A stretch of 13,864 nt of DNA from Gammaproteobacteria bacterium (GTDB lineage Bacteria; Pseudomonadota; Gammaproteobacteria; PS1; Pseudothioglobaceae): contig DNJI01000044.1 in assembly GCA_003489145.1 (NCBI GenBank), forward strand, positions 1-13,864, written 5' to 3'. Made by a program: the position numbers and the translations under genes. Below the pieces are notes generated by a model. That model was not told the origin of the DNA, did not search any database, and saw only the letters and a program-made list of their open reading frames with translations. Of this stretch, positions 6,400 to 13,852 are shown piece after piece (the first letter of the stretch is position 1; each line of letters starts with the position of its first letter).

Positions 6400-8916
6400 T
6401 TAAGGTGCGAGTGCCGCTTGTACAATCTCAAAAATATCATTCGATAAATCATCCGTGGCTAAAATAGCTTCTAGTTGTTGTTTTTGTAGTTCGCGTAATT
6501 CAGGTGTGTAACGCTTCCAGTGATTATAAATACTTACCAGTCGTGCCCCAATTTGTGGGTTAGAAGTGTTGAGCTTAATAATCACCTCGGTGAGTAATTC
6601 ATAACCTTGCTGATTGTGAAACTGAACAAAATTACTGGCAAAACTACCAATGACACTACGCAATCGATTCGGCGTGTTAAATGAAAATAACGCATGCTGC
6701 ATCAATTGCTTAATATCATCCACCCCATTTTCAGCTGCCAATGCTTGAGCAGCAAACCACTTATCCATTACCTGGACATCGTGCTGATAAAGTGTAAACA
6801 TTTGTTGGATTGCTTGATCCTGATGCGAATTATCAACTGACAATAAGGCGTTAAAGGCAGCCAGACGATCACTCATGCAATTGGCTGATTCAAACTGATG
6901 ATAGGCTAGATCAAACTCACCTGCTTTAACCAAATAAGACAAACAGGTATTCTTTAATGATCGATTACCTACCGCTCCTGGTGTGAGTTCAAACACATCA
7001 GCAGTGTTCAACCTATTGTAAATACTAAGTAAGACAGGCTTGAAACGCTGAACGATTTTATCAATAACCGCTTCTCGTTTTTGTTTGGCCTCAATAATAT
7101 TAATCTCATCCATTTGCAAGTGAATCAATCGCTCTGATGGCAGAGTCAATAATTCACTTATTAACGCGTTATCGGTTTCTTTAGTCAGAATATTTTCAAA
7201 AGCACTAAACAATGCACCTTCATCAATCTGCTCAGGATTAAGTATTAATGATGACCATAACGCTTGTGCATTATCCCAACGACTAAATGCATCAGTATCA
7301 TGCTCACATAAAAAGATTTTTTGCTCAGTATTAAGATTTGAAGTCAGTTTAATAGGTGCTGAAAAACCACGCAACCAAGATGGTGTGGGTTCATTTTGAA
7401 TATCTTTGAATTCAAACGTTTTTTGATTTTGATCTAACACCAAAATACCTTGTTCGATCTCTTCACCTCGTTGATTCATCAAACCATAACGGATCGGTAA
7501 ATAGTAAGTGTGCTTGCCCTCTTGTTTAAAAGTCGCTTTGTAAGTTTTTTGCTGGGCATCATACTCAGTGTTTACTTCAACTTCAGGCGTACCGGGCTGT
7601 GAATACCAAGCCATGAAAGGTTTAAAATCAAAATCATTGGCATCACTCATCGCAGCAACAAAATCATCAATCGTTACCGCTTGGCCATCATGGCGCTCAA
7701 AATAAAGCTTCATGCCACTTTGAAACCCTGTTTCACCCAAGAGCGTATGAATCATGCGAATCACTTCAGCGCCTTTTTCATACACGGTATAGGTATAAAA
7801 ATTATTCATCTCTATGTACGACTCTGGCCTTACCGGGTGTTTCATTGGGCCGGCATCTTCGGCAAATTGAAACGTACGTAAGCCATTCACATCTTCAATA
7901 CGTTTGATTGATCGAGAATGTAAATCAGAAGTAAACTCTTGATCTCTAAAAACAGTTAACCCTTCTTTTAAGCTTAGTTGAAACCAATCTTGGCAAGTGA
8001 CTCTATTGCCTGTCCAATTATGAAAATATTCATGTCCAATTACCGCCTCAACATTAATAAAATCTTTGTCAGTCGCTGTGTCTGGGTTAGCCAATACATA
8101 AGTAGAATTAAAAATATTAAGACCTTTATTCTCCATTGCGCCCATATTGAAATCATCCACAGCAACAATCATATAAATATCTAAATCATACTCAAGGCCA
8201 AATCGCTGCTCATCCCATGCAAATGAGCGCTTAAGTGAATCCATCGCAAACTGAGTTTTGTCAATATTATGTGATTCAACATAAATCTTGAGTGCGACTT
8301 CCTTGCCACTGATGGTGGTGTAAGTATCTTCTAATACGGCAAAATCACCCGCCACTAAAGCAAACAAATAACAAGGCTTGAGGCTAGGGTCGTGCCAGGT
8401 TACTTCACCCGGTTTTGAGCTAATTAAATTACCATTACTTAATAATATTGGATAACGCTTATGATCTGCCTTGATGTGTGTAGTAAACACACTCAGCACA
8501 TCAGGCCTATCGAGATAATAAGTGATTTGTCTAAATCCGTGTGCCTCACATTGAGTACAAAAATTACCACTAGATTGATACAAACCATTCAGACTGGTAT
8601 TTTTTTCTGGGTGAATGCGCGTGGTAATCTCTAGTGTGAACTCATCTGCTAAATCACTAATTTCTAGCCCTTCATCAACCAACTGATAATTAGGCTGTAC
8701 ACCATCAATCGAAATCGAAATCAATTCTAAATTAACGCCATTTAAAAATAAGCGACGCTCTTGGCTAGCCAGATTCGGATTTTGATAATAATGCACCTTA
8801 GATGAAACAAGTGTTTCATCTTCAGATAGGTCAAAGCTCAGCTCTGTAGTACGGATTAAATACGCACTCGGCTGATAATCCTTTCGATAAATTGCCTGGG
8901 GCTCTACAGTATTAAT
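6400..8916 (-). CDS. pepN: Aminopeptidase N (M1 family), probable ATT start
   Basis: PepN is a cytoplasmic zinc aminopeptidase that completes peptide breakdown. With the start proposed here the protein has 838 residues (E. coli 870). GAMEN is at 259-263, the zinc motif HEYFH at 295-299 and the third ligand E318 in LKEGLTVFRDQEF, each close to E. coli numbering. The C-terminal helical domain is complete. The frame has no ATG, GTG or TTG between the upstream stop (8982-8980) and a GTG at 8796. Starting at that GTG would remove 40 residues that align with E. coli PepN. Those residues, MNTVEPQAIYRKDYQPSAY if ATT is read as Met, match E. coli PQAKYRHDYRAPDY. The ATT at 8916 follows a perfect AGGAG by 7 nt and overlaps the end of uppP by 13 bp. 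The family call is certain; the exact start is inferred. Confidence 0.95.
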   Translation of the reverse strand: MNTVEPQAIYRKDYQPSAYLIRTTELSFDLSEDETLVSSKVHYYQNPNLASQERRLFLNGVNLELISISIDGVQPNYQLVDEGLEISDLADEFTLEITTRIHPEKNTSLNGLYQSSGNFCTQCEAHGFRQITYYLDRPDVLSVFTTHIKADHKRYPILLSNGNLISSKPGEVTWHDPSLKPCYLFALVAGDFAVLEDTYTTISGKEVALKIYVESHNIDKTQFAMDSLKRSFAWDEQRFGLEYDLDIYMIVAVDDFNMGAMENKGLNIFNSTYVLANPDTATDKDFINVEAVIGHEYFHNWTGNRVTCQDWFQLSLKEGLTVFRDQEFTSDLHSRSIKRIEDVNGLRTFQFAEDAGPMKHPVRPESYIEMNNFYTYTVYEKGAEVIRMIHTLLGETGFQSGMKLYFERHDGQAVTIDDFVAAMSDANDFDFKPFMAWYSQPGTPEVEVNTEYDAQQKTYKATFKQEGKHTYYLPIRYGLMNQRGEEIEQGILVLDQNQKTFEFKDIQNEPTPSWLRGFSAPIKLTSNLNTEQKIFLCEHDTDAFSRWDNAQALWSSLILNPEQIDEGALFSAFENILTKETDNALISELLTLPSERLIHLQMDEINIIEAKQKREAVIDKIVQRFKPVLLSIYNRLNTADVFELTPGAVGNRSLKNTCLSYLVKAGEFDLAYHQFESANCMSDRLAAFNALLSVDNSHQDQAIQQMFTLYQHDVQVMDKWFAAQALAAENGVDDIKQLMQHALFSFNTPNRLRSVIGSFASNFVQFHNQQGYELLTEVIIKLNTSNPQIGARLVSIYNHWKRYTPELRELQKQQLEAILATDDLSNDIFEIVQAALAP

Positions 8917-9698
8917 AACACAACTCCTAAAATTAAACGATAGACAACAAAAGGCATCAATCCAATACTGTCTAATAATTTAATAAAAAATACAACGGTA
9001 AAATAAGCACTAACGGCTGCAATTAAAAAACCCAGTATCAGCATAAGCCAATCAACCGATTGTGGTTGTTGATATAAATCAAAAATCATCAACATGGCTG
9101 AAAGCGTAATAACAGGAATGGATAATAAAAAGGCAAATTGAGTGGACATCTGTCTAGACAAGCCTATTAACAATCCCGCAGTAATGGTAATACCAGAACG
9201 CGATGTGCCTGGAATCAATGCCAATGCTTGCATGCTTCCAATAAAACCAACATCTAGCCAGTCAATTGTTTTCCTAACGGAAGCTCTTTTTACATTCACC
9301 AAAATGCCTAATCCTAGCAACAAACCAAATACTAATGTCGCATAGGCAATGACTTCAGTTGAGCGCAGAGTTAACTCAATAGTGTCTTTAAACGCCAAAC
9401 CTACCAATCCTACCGGGATCGTGCCTAGCAGTATGCCCCATGCTAATTTAGATTCACCAACTGTTTGCACTTTAACAACGGAGTGAAAAAAATCAGCGAT
9501 TAAAGTTTTTATAATCAATCGATAATAAAACACAATAGCGCTGAGTGTACCCAAATGCACCACCACATCAAACGCTAAACCTTGATCAGGCCAATCGGTT
9601 ATCTTTGGCACTAAGATTAAATGCGCTGACGACGAGATTGGCAGGAACTCACTCAACCCCTGAACAAGTGCTAATGTAATTGTCTGAAAAAAATCCAT
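8904..9698 (-). CDS. uppP: Undecaprenyl-diphosphatase UppP/BacA
   Basis: UppP is the integral membrane phosphatase that recycles undecaprenyl diphosphate to the monophosphate lipid carrier used for peptidoglycan and O-antigen, and it gives basal bacitracin resistance. It has 264 residues, the usual length, and is very hydrophobic with about seven to eight membrane segments. The first active-site motif is QGLSEFLPISSSAHLIL (13-29), with E17 and H26. The second is PGTSRSG (163-169), with the catalytic Arg R167. It starts 15 bp after the methyltransferase gene with only a weak Shine-Dalgarno sequence. Its last codons carry the ribosome binding site of pepN, so uppP termination and pepN initiation are probably linked. 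Confidence 0.96.
   Translation of the reverse strand: MDFFQTITLALVQGLSEFLPISSSAHLILVPKITDWPDQGLAFDVVVHLGTLSAIVFYYRLIIKTLIADFFHSVVKVQTVGESKLAWGILLGTIPVGLVGLAFKDTIELTLRSTEVIAYATLVFGLLLGLGILVNVKRASVRKTIDWLDVGFIGSMQALALIPGTSRSGITITAGLLIGLSRQMSTQFAFLLSIPVITLSAMLMIFDLYQQPQSVDWLMLILGFLIAAVSAYFTVVFFIKLLDSIGLMPFVVYRLILGVVLLIL
8924..8928 (-). promoter_or_regulatory. Ribosome binding site deciding the pepN start
   Basis: AGGAG on the minus strand lies inside the last codons of uppP (Leu-Gly-Val). It is 7 nt from the ATT at 8916 in the pepN frame. TTG and GTG triplets just after it are in other frames; the TTG frame stops at once. The good match and spacing are the main local evidence for initiation at ATT. 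Confidence 0.65.
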
Positions 9699-9713
9699 GC
9701 TATTTTTATCGGT

Positions 9714-10808
9714 TTATAATTTATGCGTTAAATCTTGTTCGGTAAATCCTTTTAATTTTACCGATAGTTTTTTCGTCAATGCCAACACCTTGAAACTCTC
9801 CCCCATAGCACTGGGCAATACCAACTGCTTAACCTGCTGCGCCAAAGTAATGCGTCTATCCTCATCAGTTTCAGCTAATAAATACTCGTCAATCCCCAGT
9901 GAAATTAAAAATAGTGCTTGCGTGGCGTAACCAGCAATGTCAAATCCGCTGTTTTGGGCTTGATCGGCCATATCTGAAAAATTAACCGACGTGGTAATGT
10001 CCTGTTCACCCACATGCACAAAAGGATCATCACTGGCTTTATGCTGATAATAACATCTAAGTGTGCCTTCACCACGTTGTGGATGGAAATATTCATCTCG
10101 ACCCATGCCGTAATCAATTAGCAGTACTAAGCCTTGCTCAACAATATCACTCAACGATTCTATCCAAGCCATTGCTCTTAGGTTTATCTCGGTGGTATAG
10201 CCTTGCTCAACTTCATTAGGCAATAAGGCCTTATCATCAATATAAGGCTGGTTAAATATCTGCCACTGTAATTGATTATCCTTGCAATCCACACCCAACT
10301 CAACAAAGCTTGTTTGTTTTTTAATTAAGCGTTTAGCTGGCATCGCATCCAAGACTTCATTAGCAATCACCACACCTGAAAAATGCTCAGGAAAAGTAGT
10401 TAGCCACACGACTCTATCGAGTAATTCTGGCAGAATTTTATTAATGGTTTCTTTTTGTCGCTGTTTGAGTTCAGCGCTGAGCTCAAGAATATAATATTTT
10501 TCTGGCAAATTATTAAGTCGGCCTAACTCAAATAAAATTTGAGTAGCCAATATGCCACTACCCGCACCAAATTCTAAAATACTGTTATTACCATCTAGCA
10601 CCTGCATACATTGACGCGCTAAACAAAAACCAAATAAGTCTGAAGTTTCAGGGGCGGTAATAAAATCTCCTTGCTCACCAAACTTCTGTGCACCACCACT
10701 ATAATAACCTTGTGCTGGATAATACAAAGCTAAATCCATAAATTCATCGAAACCTATAGGCCCAGCTTTTTGTATAATGGTGTTTTTGATTATTTCTTCA
10801 AGATTCAT
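9714..10808 (-). CDS. SAM-dependent methyltransferase, MidA/NDUFAF7 family
   Basis: This is a class I methyltransferase of the COG1565 family (MidA in Dictyostelium, NDUFAF7 in human mitochondria, which methylates an arginine of a complex I subunit). It has 364 residues. Family marks are FMDLALYYPAQGYYSGG near the N-terminus, GDFITAPETSDLFG, the SAM loop ILEFGAGSG (77-85), NEVLDAMPAKR (150-160), and DYGMGRDEYFHPQRGEGTLR with CYYQHKASDDPF. The family call is firm. The substrate in bacteria is not known to me; a complex I role is only suggested by the mitochondrial homologue. It is the first gene of the minus-strand operon. It diverges from folM with only 16 bp between start codons, so its promoter must overlap the folM coding region. 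Confidence 0.9.
   Translation of the reverse strand: MNLEEIIKNTIIQKAGPIGFDEFMDLALYYPAQGYYSGGAQKFGEQGDFITAPETSDLFGFCLARQCMQVLDGNNSILEFGAGSGILATQILFELGRLNNLPEKYYILELSAELKQRQKETINKILPELLDRVVWLTTFPEHFSGVVIANEVLDAMPAKRLIKKQTSFVELGVDCKDNQLQWQIFNQPYIDDKALLPNEVEQGYTTEINLRAMAWIESLSDIVEQGLVLLIDYGMGRDEYFHPQRGEGTLRCYYQHKASDDPFVHVGEQDITTSVNFSDMADQAQNSGFDIAGYATQALFLISLGIDEYLLAETDEDRRITLAQQVKQLVLPSAMGESFKVLALTKKLSVKLKGFTEQDLTHKL
10773..10778 (+). promoter_or_regulatory. Possible -10 box for the pteridine reductase gene
   Basis: A perfect TATAAT lies inside the 5' part of the divergent methyltransferase gene, 47 bp before the folM start codon. I see no good -35 at the proper distance. Because the intergenic gap is only 16 bp, a promoter for folM is expected in this stretch. 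A chance match is possible in AT-rich DNA. Confidence 0.3.
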
Positions 10809-10824
10809 TGAATCCGTATTTTAT

Positions 10825-11544
10825 ATGAAAACAGCATTAATCACCGGCGGTGCACAACGTATTGGCGCACAGATCGCACAAACACTACATGACAATGGTT
10901 TCAATATCATTATCCACTATCGACACTCAAAACAAGCCGCTGAAGCGCTGGCTCAAGCCCTCAACGCTCAGCGAAGTGATTCAGCCGAGATTATTCAAGC
11001 AGAATTGTCTAGCCTTAAAGATATTCAAGCGCTAAGCCAGAGCATCGATCAATTAGATGTTTTGGTTAACAATGCCTCAGTTTTTTACCCAACACCGGTT
11101 GAGGATGCTGATCAAGACACTTGGCATAACATTATGGACACCAATGTGATGGCGCCTTTTTTCCTGTCGCAATCACTAACAAACACTTTAAGAAAAACTT
11201 CAGGCTGTATTATCAATATCATTGACATCCATGGTGAGCGTCCACTCAAAAATCATGCAATTTATAATATTTCTAAGGCTGGCATTGCAATGATGACCAA
11301 ATCCTTAGCCAAAGAACTGGCGCCTGAAATACGGGTTTGTGGCGTCTCTCCTGGCTCGATTCTTTGGCCAGAAAATGAAGCCTCATTAACCGATGAGCAA
11401 AAAAATAAAATGCTAAACAAAATTGCCTTGGGTAAACAAGGGAGTGCGACTGACATTGCTAATACCGTTTTATTCCTAGCTAACTCTCCCTACATCACCG
11501 GACAAATTATCAGTGTTGATGGTGGTCGAACATTAAATCAGTAA
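10825..11544 (+). CDS. folM: Pteridine reductase-like short-chain dehydrogenase (FolM type)
   Basis: This NADPH-dependent short-chain dehydrogenase resembles FolM/PTR1 enzymes, which reduce dihydromonapterin or dihydrofolate-type pterins. It has 239 residues (E. coli FolM 240). The cofactor loop is TGGAQRIG (7-14), with the Arg typical of pteridine reductases. HYRHS (31-35) suits NADPH binding, and NNASVFYPTP (82-91) is a pteridine-reductase form of the NNAG motif. D134 in NIIDIHGERPL replaces the usual catalytic Ser, as in PTR1. Y147 and K151 form YNISK, and PGSILWPE follows. The ATG at 10825 starts directly at the beta strand MKTALITGG. An ATG at 10777 would add 16 unconserved residues reaching into the divergent gene. 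No clear Shine-Dalgarno sequence is present. The exact pterin substrate is inferred. Confidence 0.85.
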   Translation: MKTALITGGAQRIGAQIAQTLHDNGFNIIIHYRHSKQAAEALAQALNAQRSDSAEIIQAELSSLKDIQALSQSIDQLDVLVNNASVFYPTPVEDADQDTWHNIMDTNVMAPFFLSQSLTNTLRKTSGCIINIIDIHGERPLKNHAIYNISKAGIAMMTKSLAKELAPEIRVCGVSPGSILWPENEASLTDEQKNKMLNKIALGKQGSATDIANTVLFLANSPYITGQIISVDGGRTLNQ

Positions 11545-11565
11545 ATGCGCAAAGAAACATTTTTG

Positions 11566-11574
11566 TGATATAAT
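11566..11574 (+). promoter_or_regulatory. Extended -10 promoter candidate for rne
   Basis: TG-A-TATAAT (11566-11574) is a perfect extended -10 element 22 bp after the folM stop. The -35 region (around TGCGCA) is poor, as is common with extended -10 promoters. Transcription would start near 11581, giving a leader of about 287 nt for rne, similar in scale to the long E. coli rne leader. Confidence 0.6.
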
Positions 11575-11580
11575 TAAGCG

Positions 11581-11867
11581 GCTTGATGTTTAAGTGCATC
11601 AGCAACAAGAATTTTTTTAAACGTTTTTGTACTAAAAGAAATACCACAAAAACTACGATAAATATTTAGGGCTTTTTTTTGCCACATATAGAGTAACACA
11701 ATCATTTATTATCCATTATCGGTAATAAAGAGAAATAGGGTATAAACCCTTTAAGGAATAGGTTTTTGAATCATTTATGAATCAAATAAATCACATTTTA
11801 ATGTCAATTCAGCACGTGTGTGTTGAGCCTCTATACGTGGAAAAAAGTCCATCAACAGGACTAAACC
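11581..11867 (+). promoter_or_regulatory. Long structured 5' leader of rne
   Basis: This stretch holds no credible gene but several small hairpins. A 7-bp stem with one bulge (11581-11588 with 11597-11603) is followed after 8 nt by a run of seven T. An 8-bp GTTTTTGT/ACAAAAAC stem lies at 11623-11630 with 11646-11653. A TTATTA-CC/GG-TAATAA stem with one bulge lies at 11706-11728. AGGGT/ACCCT pairs at 11737-11750, and a small stem covers the ribosome binding site at 11846-11862. In E. coli the rne leader lets RNase E cut and limit its own mRNA; the same job here is inference. All stems are short and AT-rich apart from the CC/GG and GGG/CCC cores. Confidence 0.45.
11846..11862 (+). promoter_or_regulatory. 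Hairpin covering the rne ribosome binding site
   Basis: AGTCC (11846-11850) can pair with GGACT (11858-11862) around the 7-nt loop ATCAACA. The likely Shine-Dalgarno sequence AGGA (11857-11860) lies 7 nt before the ATG and is mostly inside this stem. Opening or cutting the stem would be expected to change rne translation. A 5-bp stem is weak alone. Confidence 0.4.
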
Positions 11868-13850
11868 ATGAACCATATTTTAATCAATGCAACTCACAAA
11901 GAGGAGATCCGAGTTGGCATTGTCAAGAACAAAAAACTCACTGATCTCAATATAGAAACCAGCCTTAATCAAAAAAATAAAGGCAATATTTACAAAGGGA
12001 AAATCTCCCGAGTCGAGCAATCTTTAGAAGCTGCTTTTGTTGATTATGGCAAAGAAAGACAAGGCTTCCTACCCTTTAAAGAAGTTGCAGAAAGTCTCTA
12101 TAACGGTGCTAAAGCCAAAGGTGACAAACTCACTATCTCCGATGTTCTTAAAGAAGGACAAGAGATTATTGTCCAAGTTGAAAAAGAAGAACGTGGCAAC
12201 AAAGGTGCTGCTCTAAGTACTTACATCAACCTGGCTGGCGCTTACATGATCCTAACGCCAAATAATCCTAAAAGCCATGGCATTTCAAGACAAATCACTT
12301 CAACAGAAAGACAATCGTTAAAAGAAGTTATTCAAAAAATTACCATGCCAGAAAACTCTGGTTTGATCATTCGCACGGCTGGATCTGGCAAAAGTTTAGA
12401 AGAGTTACAATGGGAGGTTGATTACTTATCAGAGTTATGGAGTTCAATTAATAATGCTGGAGAAAAACGCTCAGCACCCTTCTTAATTTACCAAGAAAGT
12501 GACATTGTAATTCGCACCCTGAGAGACTACTTACGTGAAGACACGGATAGTGTCGTTATCGATGACTTAGAGACTTTTCAAAATGCCAAAGAATTTGTTA
12601 GTTTTGTTTTACCTCATTATCTAGATCGCATTAAATTCTTTGATGTTTCTGAGCATTCTTTGTTTAATCACATGGGTGTTGAAAACCAAGTCAGAAGCGT
12701 GTTTAATCGTGAAGTATCCTTACGTACAGGTGCAACCATTGTTTTTGATACAACCGAAGCGCTGACAGCAGTTGACATCAACTCTGCTCGTGCGACTAAA
12801 GGTTCTGATATTGAAGAAACCGCTTACAACACCAATCTAGAAGCTGCTAAAGAAATTGCTATCCAATTACAACTACGTGATATTGGTGGCCTAGTGGTTA
12901 TTGACTTTATTGATATGTCAACTGAAGAGCATCGAAAATCAATTGAAAAAGCCATGGAAAATGCCACAAATTCAGATCGTGCACGCATCCAAATTGGCAC
13001 AATTTCACAATTTGGTTTGCTCGAAATGTCAAGACAGCGCTTAATGAGCTCAGTCACTGAATCAGTCGAAAAATCTTGCCCTCAGTGTCATGGTAGCGGC
13101 TCCACGCCAACAGTACCAAGCTTGGCATTAACCGTACTAAGACAATTGGAAGATGGTTGCAACGCTTCCAGCCAAACACAGCGTATCACCATTCAATCCA
13201 GTGTTGATGTTATCACTTATCTACTTAATGAAAAGCGTAGTGATATTACCCGATTAGAAAACAAGCATGAAATTAAAATCACGCTATTACCTAATCCTTA
13301 TATGCAATTCCCTAACTTTAATATCACTAAACAAAAAGGTGATAAAAAACAACAACACAAGAGTTACCAAGGCATCTCTAAGCCTCAATATAATTTATCT
13401 GAAAATGGTTTAACCAATACAACTGAAGATCCAGCCATCGATATGAATCGCCCAGCGACGCGTGTTCCTGAAAAGAAACAACTCTCATTACTTGAGAAGA
13501 TTAAAAAGGCACTGTTTGGTGCCAAGAAAAAGAAGCCTAATAAAAAACGCCCTAGTCAAAATAATCAAAATCGTAATAGGAATCGTAATAGGAATCGTAA
13601 TAGGAATCGCAATAAAAACCAAAACAAAGGGCAGGATAACAGCGAAAACAAAGGACAAAACAAGCCTCAAAATAAAAATAAAAAGCCGCAAAACAAGCCT
13701 CAAAATAAAAATAAAAAGCCGCAAAACAAGCCTCAGGAGAAAGCAGCAGAAAAAGCTAAGTCAAACCCACAAAATAAAGCTCAACAAAAGCCAAAGTCTG
13801 AAGCAAAACCCAAGTCTCAGGAAAAACCTAAGACTGAAAATGCAGCATAA
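11868..13850 (+). CDS. rne: Ribonuclease E with short low-complexity tail
   Basis: This is the main single-strand endoribonuclease of mRNA decay and of rRNA and tRNA processing. It has 660 residues against about 1,061 in E. coli. The catalytic half aligns with E. coli residue for residue at the key sites: S1 domain (about 38-118, IYKGKISRVEQSLEAAFVDYG), 5'-sensor/RNase H regions, magnesium ligands D303 (TAVDINSARATKG) and D346 (VVIDFIDM), and Zn-link C404/C407 (CPQCHGSG). A basic amphipathic helix SLLEKIKKALFGA (539-551) matches the membrane-targeting segment. The remaining 109 residues are Lys/Asn/Gln/Pro-rich repeats with no recognisable RhlB, enolase or PNPase docking segments. The tail is strongly basic and probably binds RNA. 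RNase G is less likely, given the membrane helix and tail. Confidence 0.94.
   Translation: MNHILINATHKEEIRVGIVKNKKLTDLNIETSLNQKNKGNIYKGKISRVEQSLEAAFVDYGKERQGFLPFKEVAESLYNGAKAKGDKLTISDVLKEGQEIIVQVEKEERGNKGAALSTYINLAGAYMILTPNNPKSHGISRQITSTERQSLKEVIQKITMPENSGLIIRTAGSGKSLEELQWEVDYLSELWSSINNAGEKRSAPFLIYQESDIVIRTLRDYLREDTDSVVIDDLETFQNAKEFVSFVLPHYLDRIKFFDVSEHSLFNHMGVENQVRSVFNREVSLRTGATIVFDTTEALTAVDINSARATKGSDIEETAYNTNLEAAKEIAIQLQLRDIGGLVVIDFIDMSTEEHRKSIEKAMENATNSDRARIQIGTISQFGLLEMSRQRLMSSVTESVEKSCPQCHGSGSTPTVPSLALTVLRQLEDGCNASSQTQRITIQSSVDVITYLLNEKRSDITRLENKHEIKITLLPNPYMQFPNFNITKQKGDKKQQHKSYQGISKPQYNLSENGLTNTTEDPAIDMNRPATRVPEKKQLSLLEKIKKALFGAKKKKPNKKRPSQNNQNRNRNRNRNRNRNRNKNQNKGQDNSENKGQNKPQNKNKKPQNKPQNKNKKPQNKPQEKAAEKAKSNPQNKAQQKPKSEAKPKSQEKPKTENAA
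13569..13616 (+). repeat. 12-bp tandem repeat in rne (NRNR)
   Basis: Three perfect copies of AATCGTAATAGG (13569-13604) are followed by a fourth copy with three changes. The unit is a multiple of three, so copy changes keep the frame. It encodes the alternating Asn-Arg run just after the membrane helix. Confidence 0.92.
13656..13735 (+). repeat. 33-bp tandem repeat in rne (QNKPQNKNKKP)
   Basis: Two identical 33-bp units (13656-13688 and 13689-13721) are followed by a 14-bp partial third copy. Each encodes QNKPQNKNKKP. Identity at the DNA level, including synonymous positions, indicates recent duplication. The unit keeps the frame. Confidence 0.93.
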
Positions 13851-13852
13851 TG

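Noticed and set aside
6400..8796. pepN starting at the GTG at 8796.
   Set aside because: It would cut 40 residues that align clearly with the E. coli N-terminus, and no ribosome binding site fits it.
10777..10824. A 16-residue N-terminal extension of the pteridine reductase from an ATG at 10777.
   Set aside because: The short-chain dehydrogenase fold starts at MKTALITGG; the extra residues are not conserved, and the ATG overlaps a TATAAT box and the divergent gene.
11581..11618. Intrinsic terminator of folM (stem followed by a T-run).
   Set aside because: The T-run is 8 nt away from a bulged 7-bp stem and the element lies just after a strong promoter match; it fits better as leader structure, though read-through control cannot be excluded.
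11777..11944. Upstream ORF of 55 codons in the rne leader, overlapping the rne start in another frame; its first codons (MNQINHIL) look like the rne start (MNHILI).
   Set aside because: The nearest AAGGA is about 19 nt from its ATG, too far, the peptide resembles nothing known, and the similarity is a short AT-rich imperfect repeat.
13488..13724. Minus-strand ORF encoding a hydrophobic Ile/Leu/Phe-rich peptide.
   Set aside because: It is the antisense reading of the Lys/Asn-rich rne repeats; its hydrophobic repeats follow from that composition.
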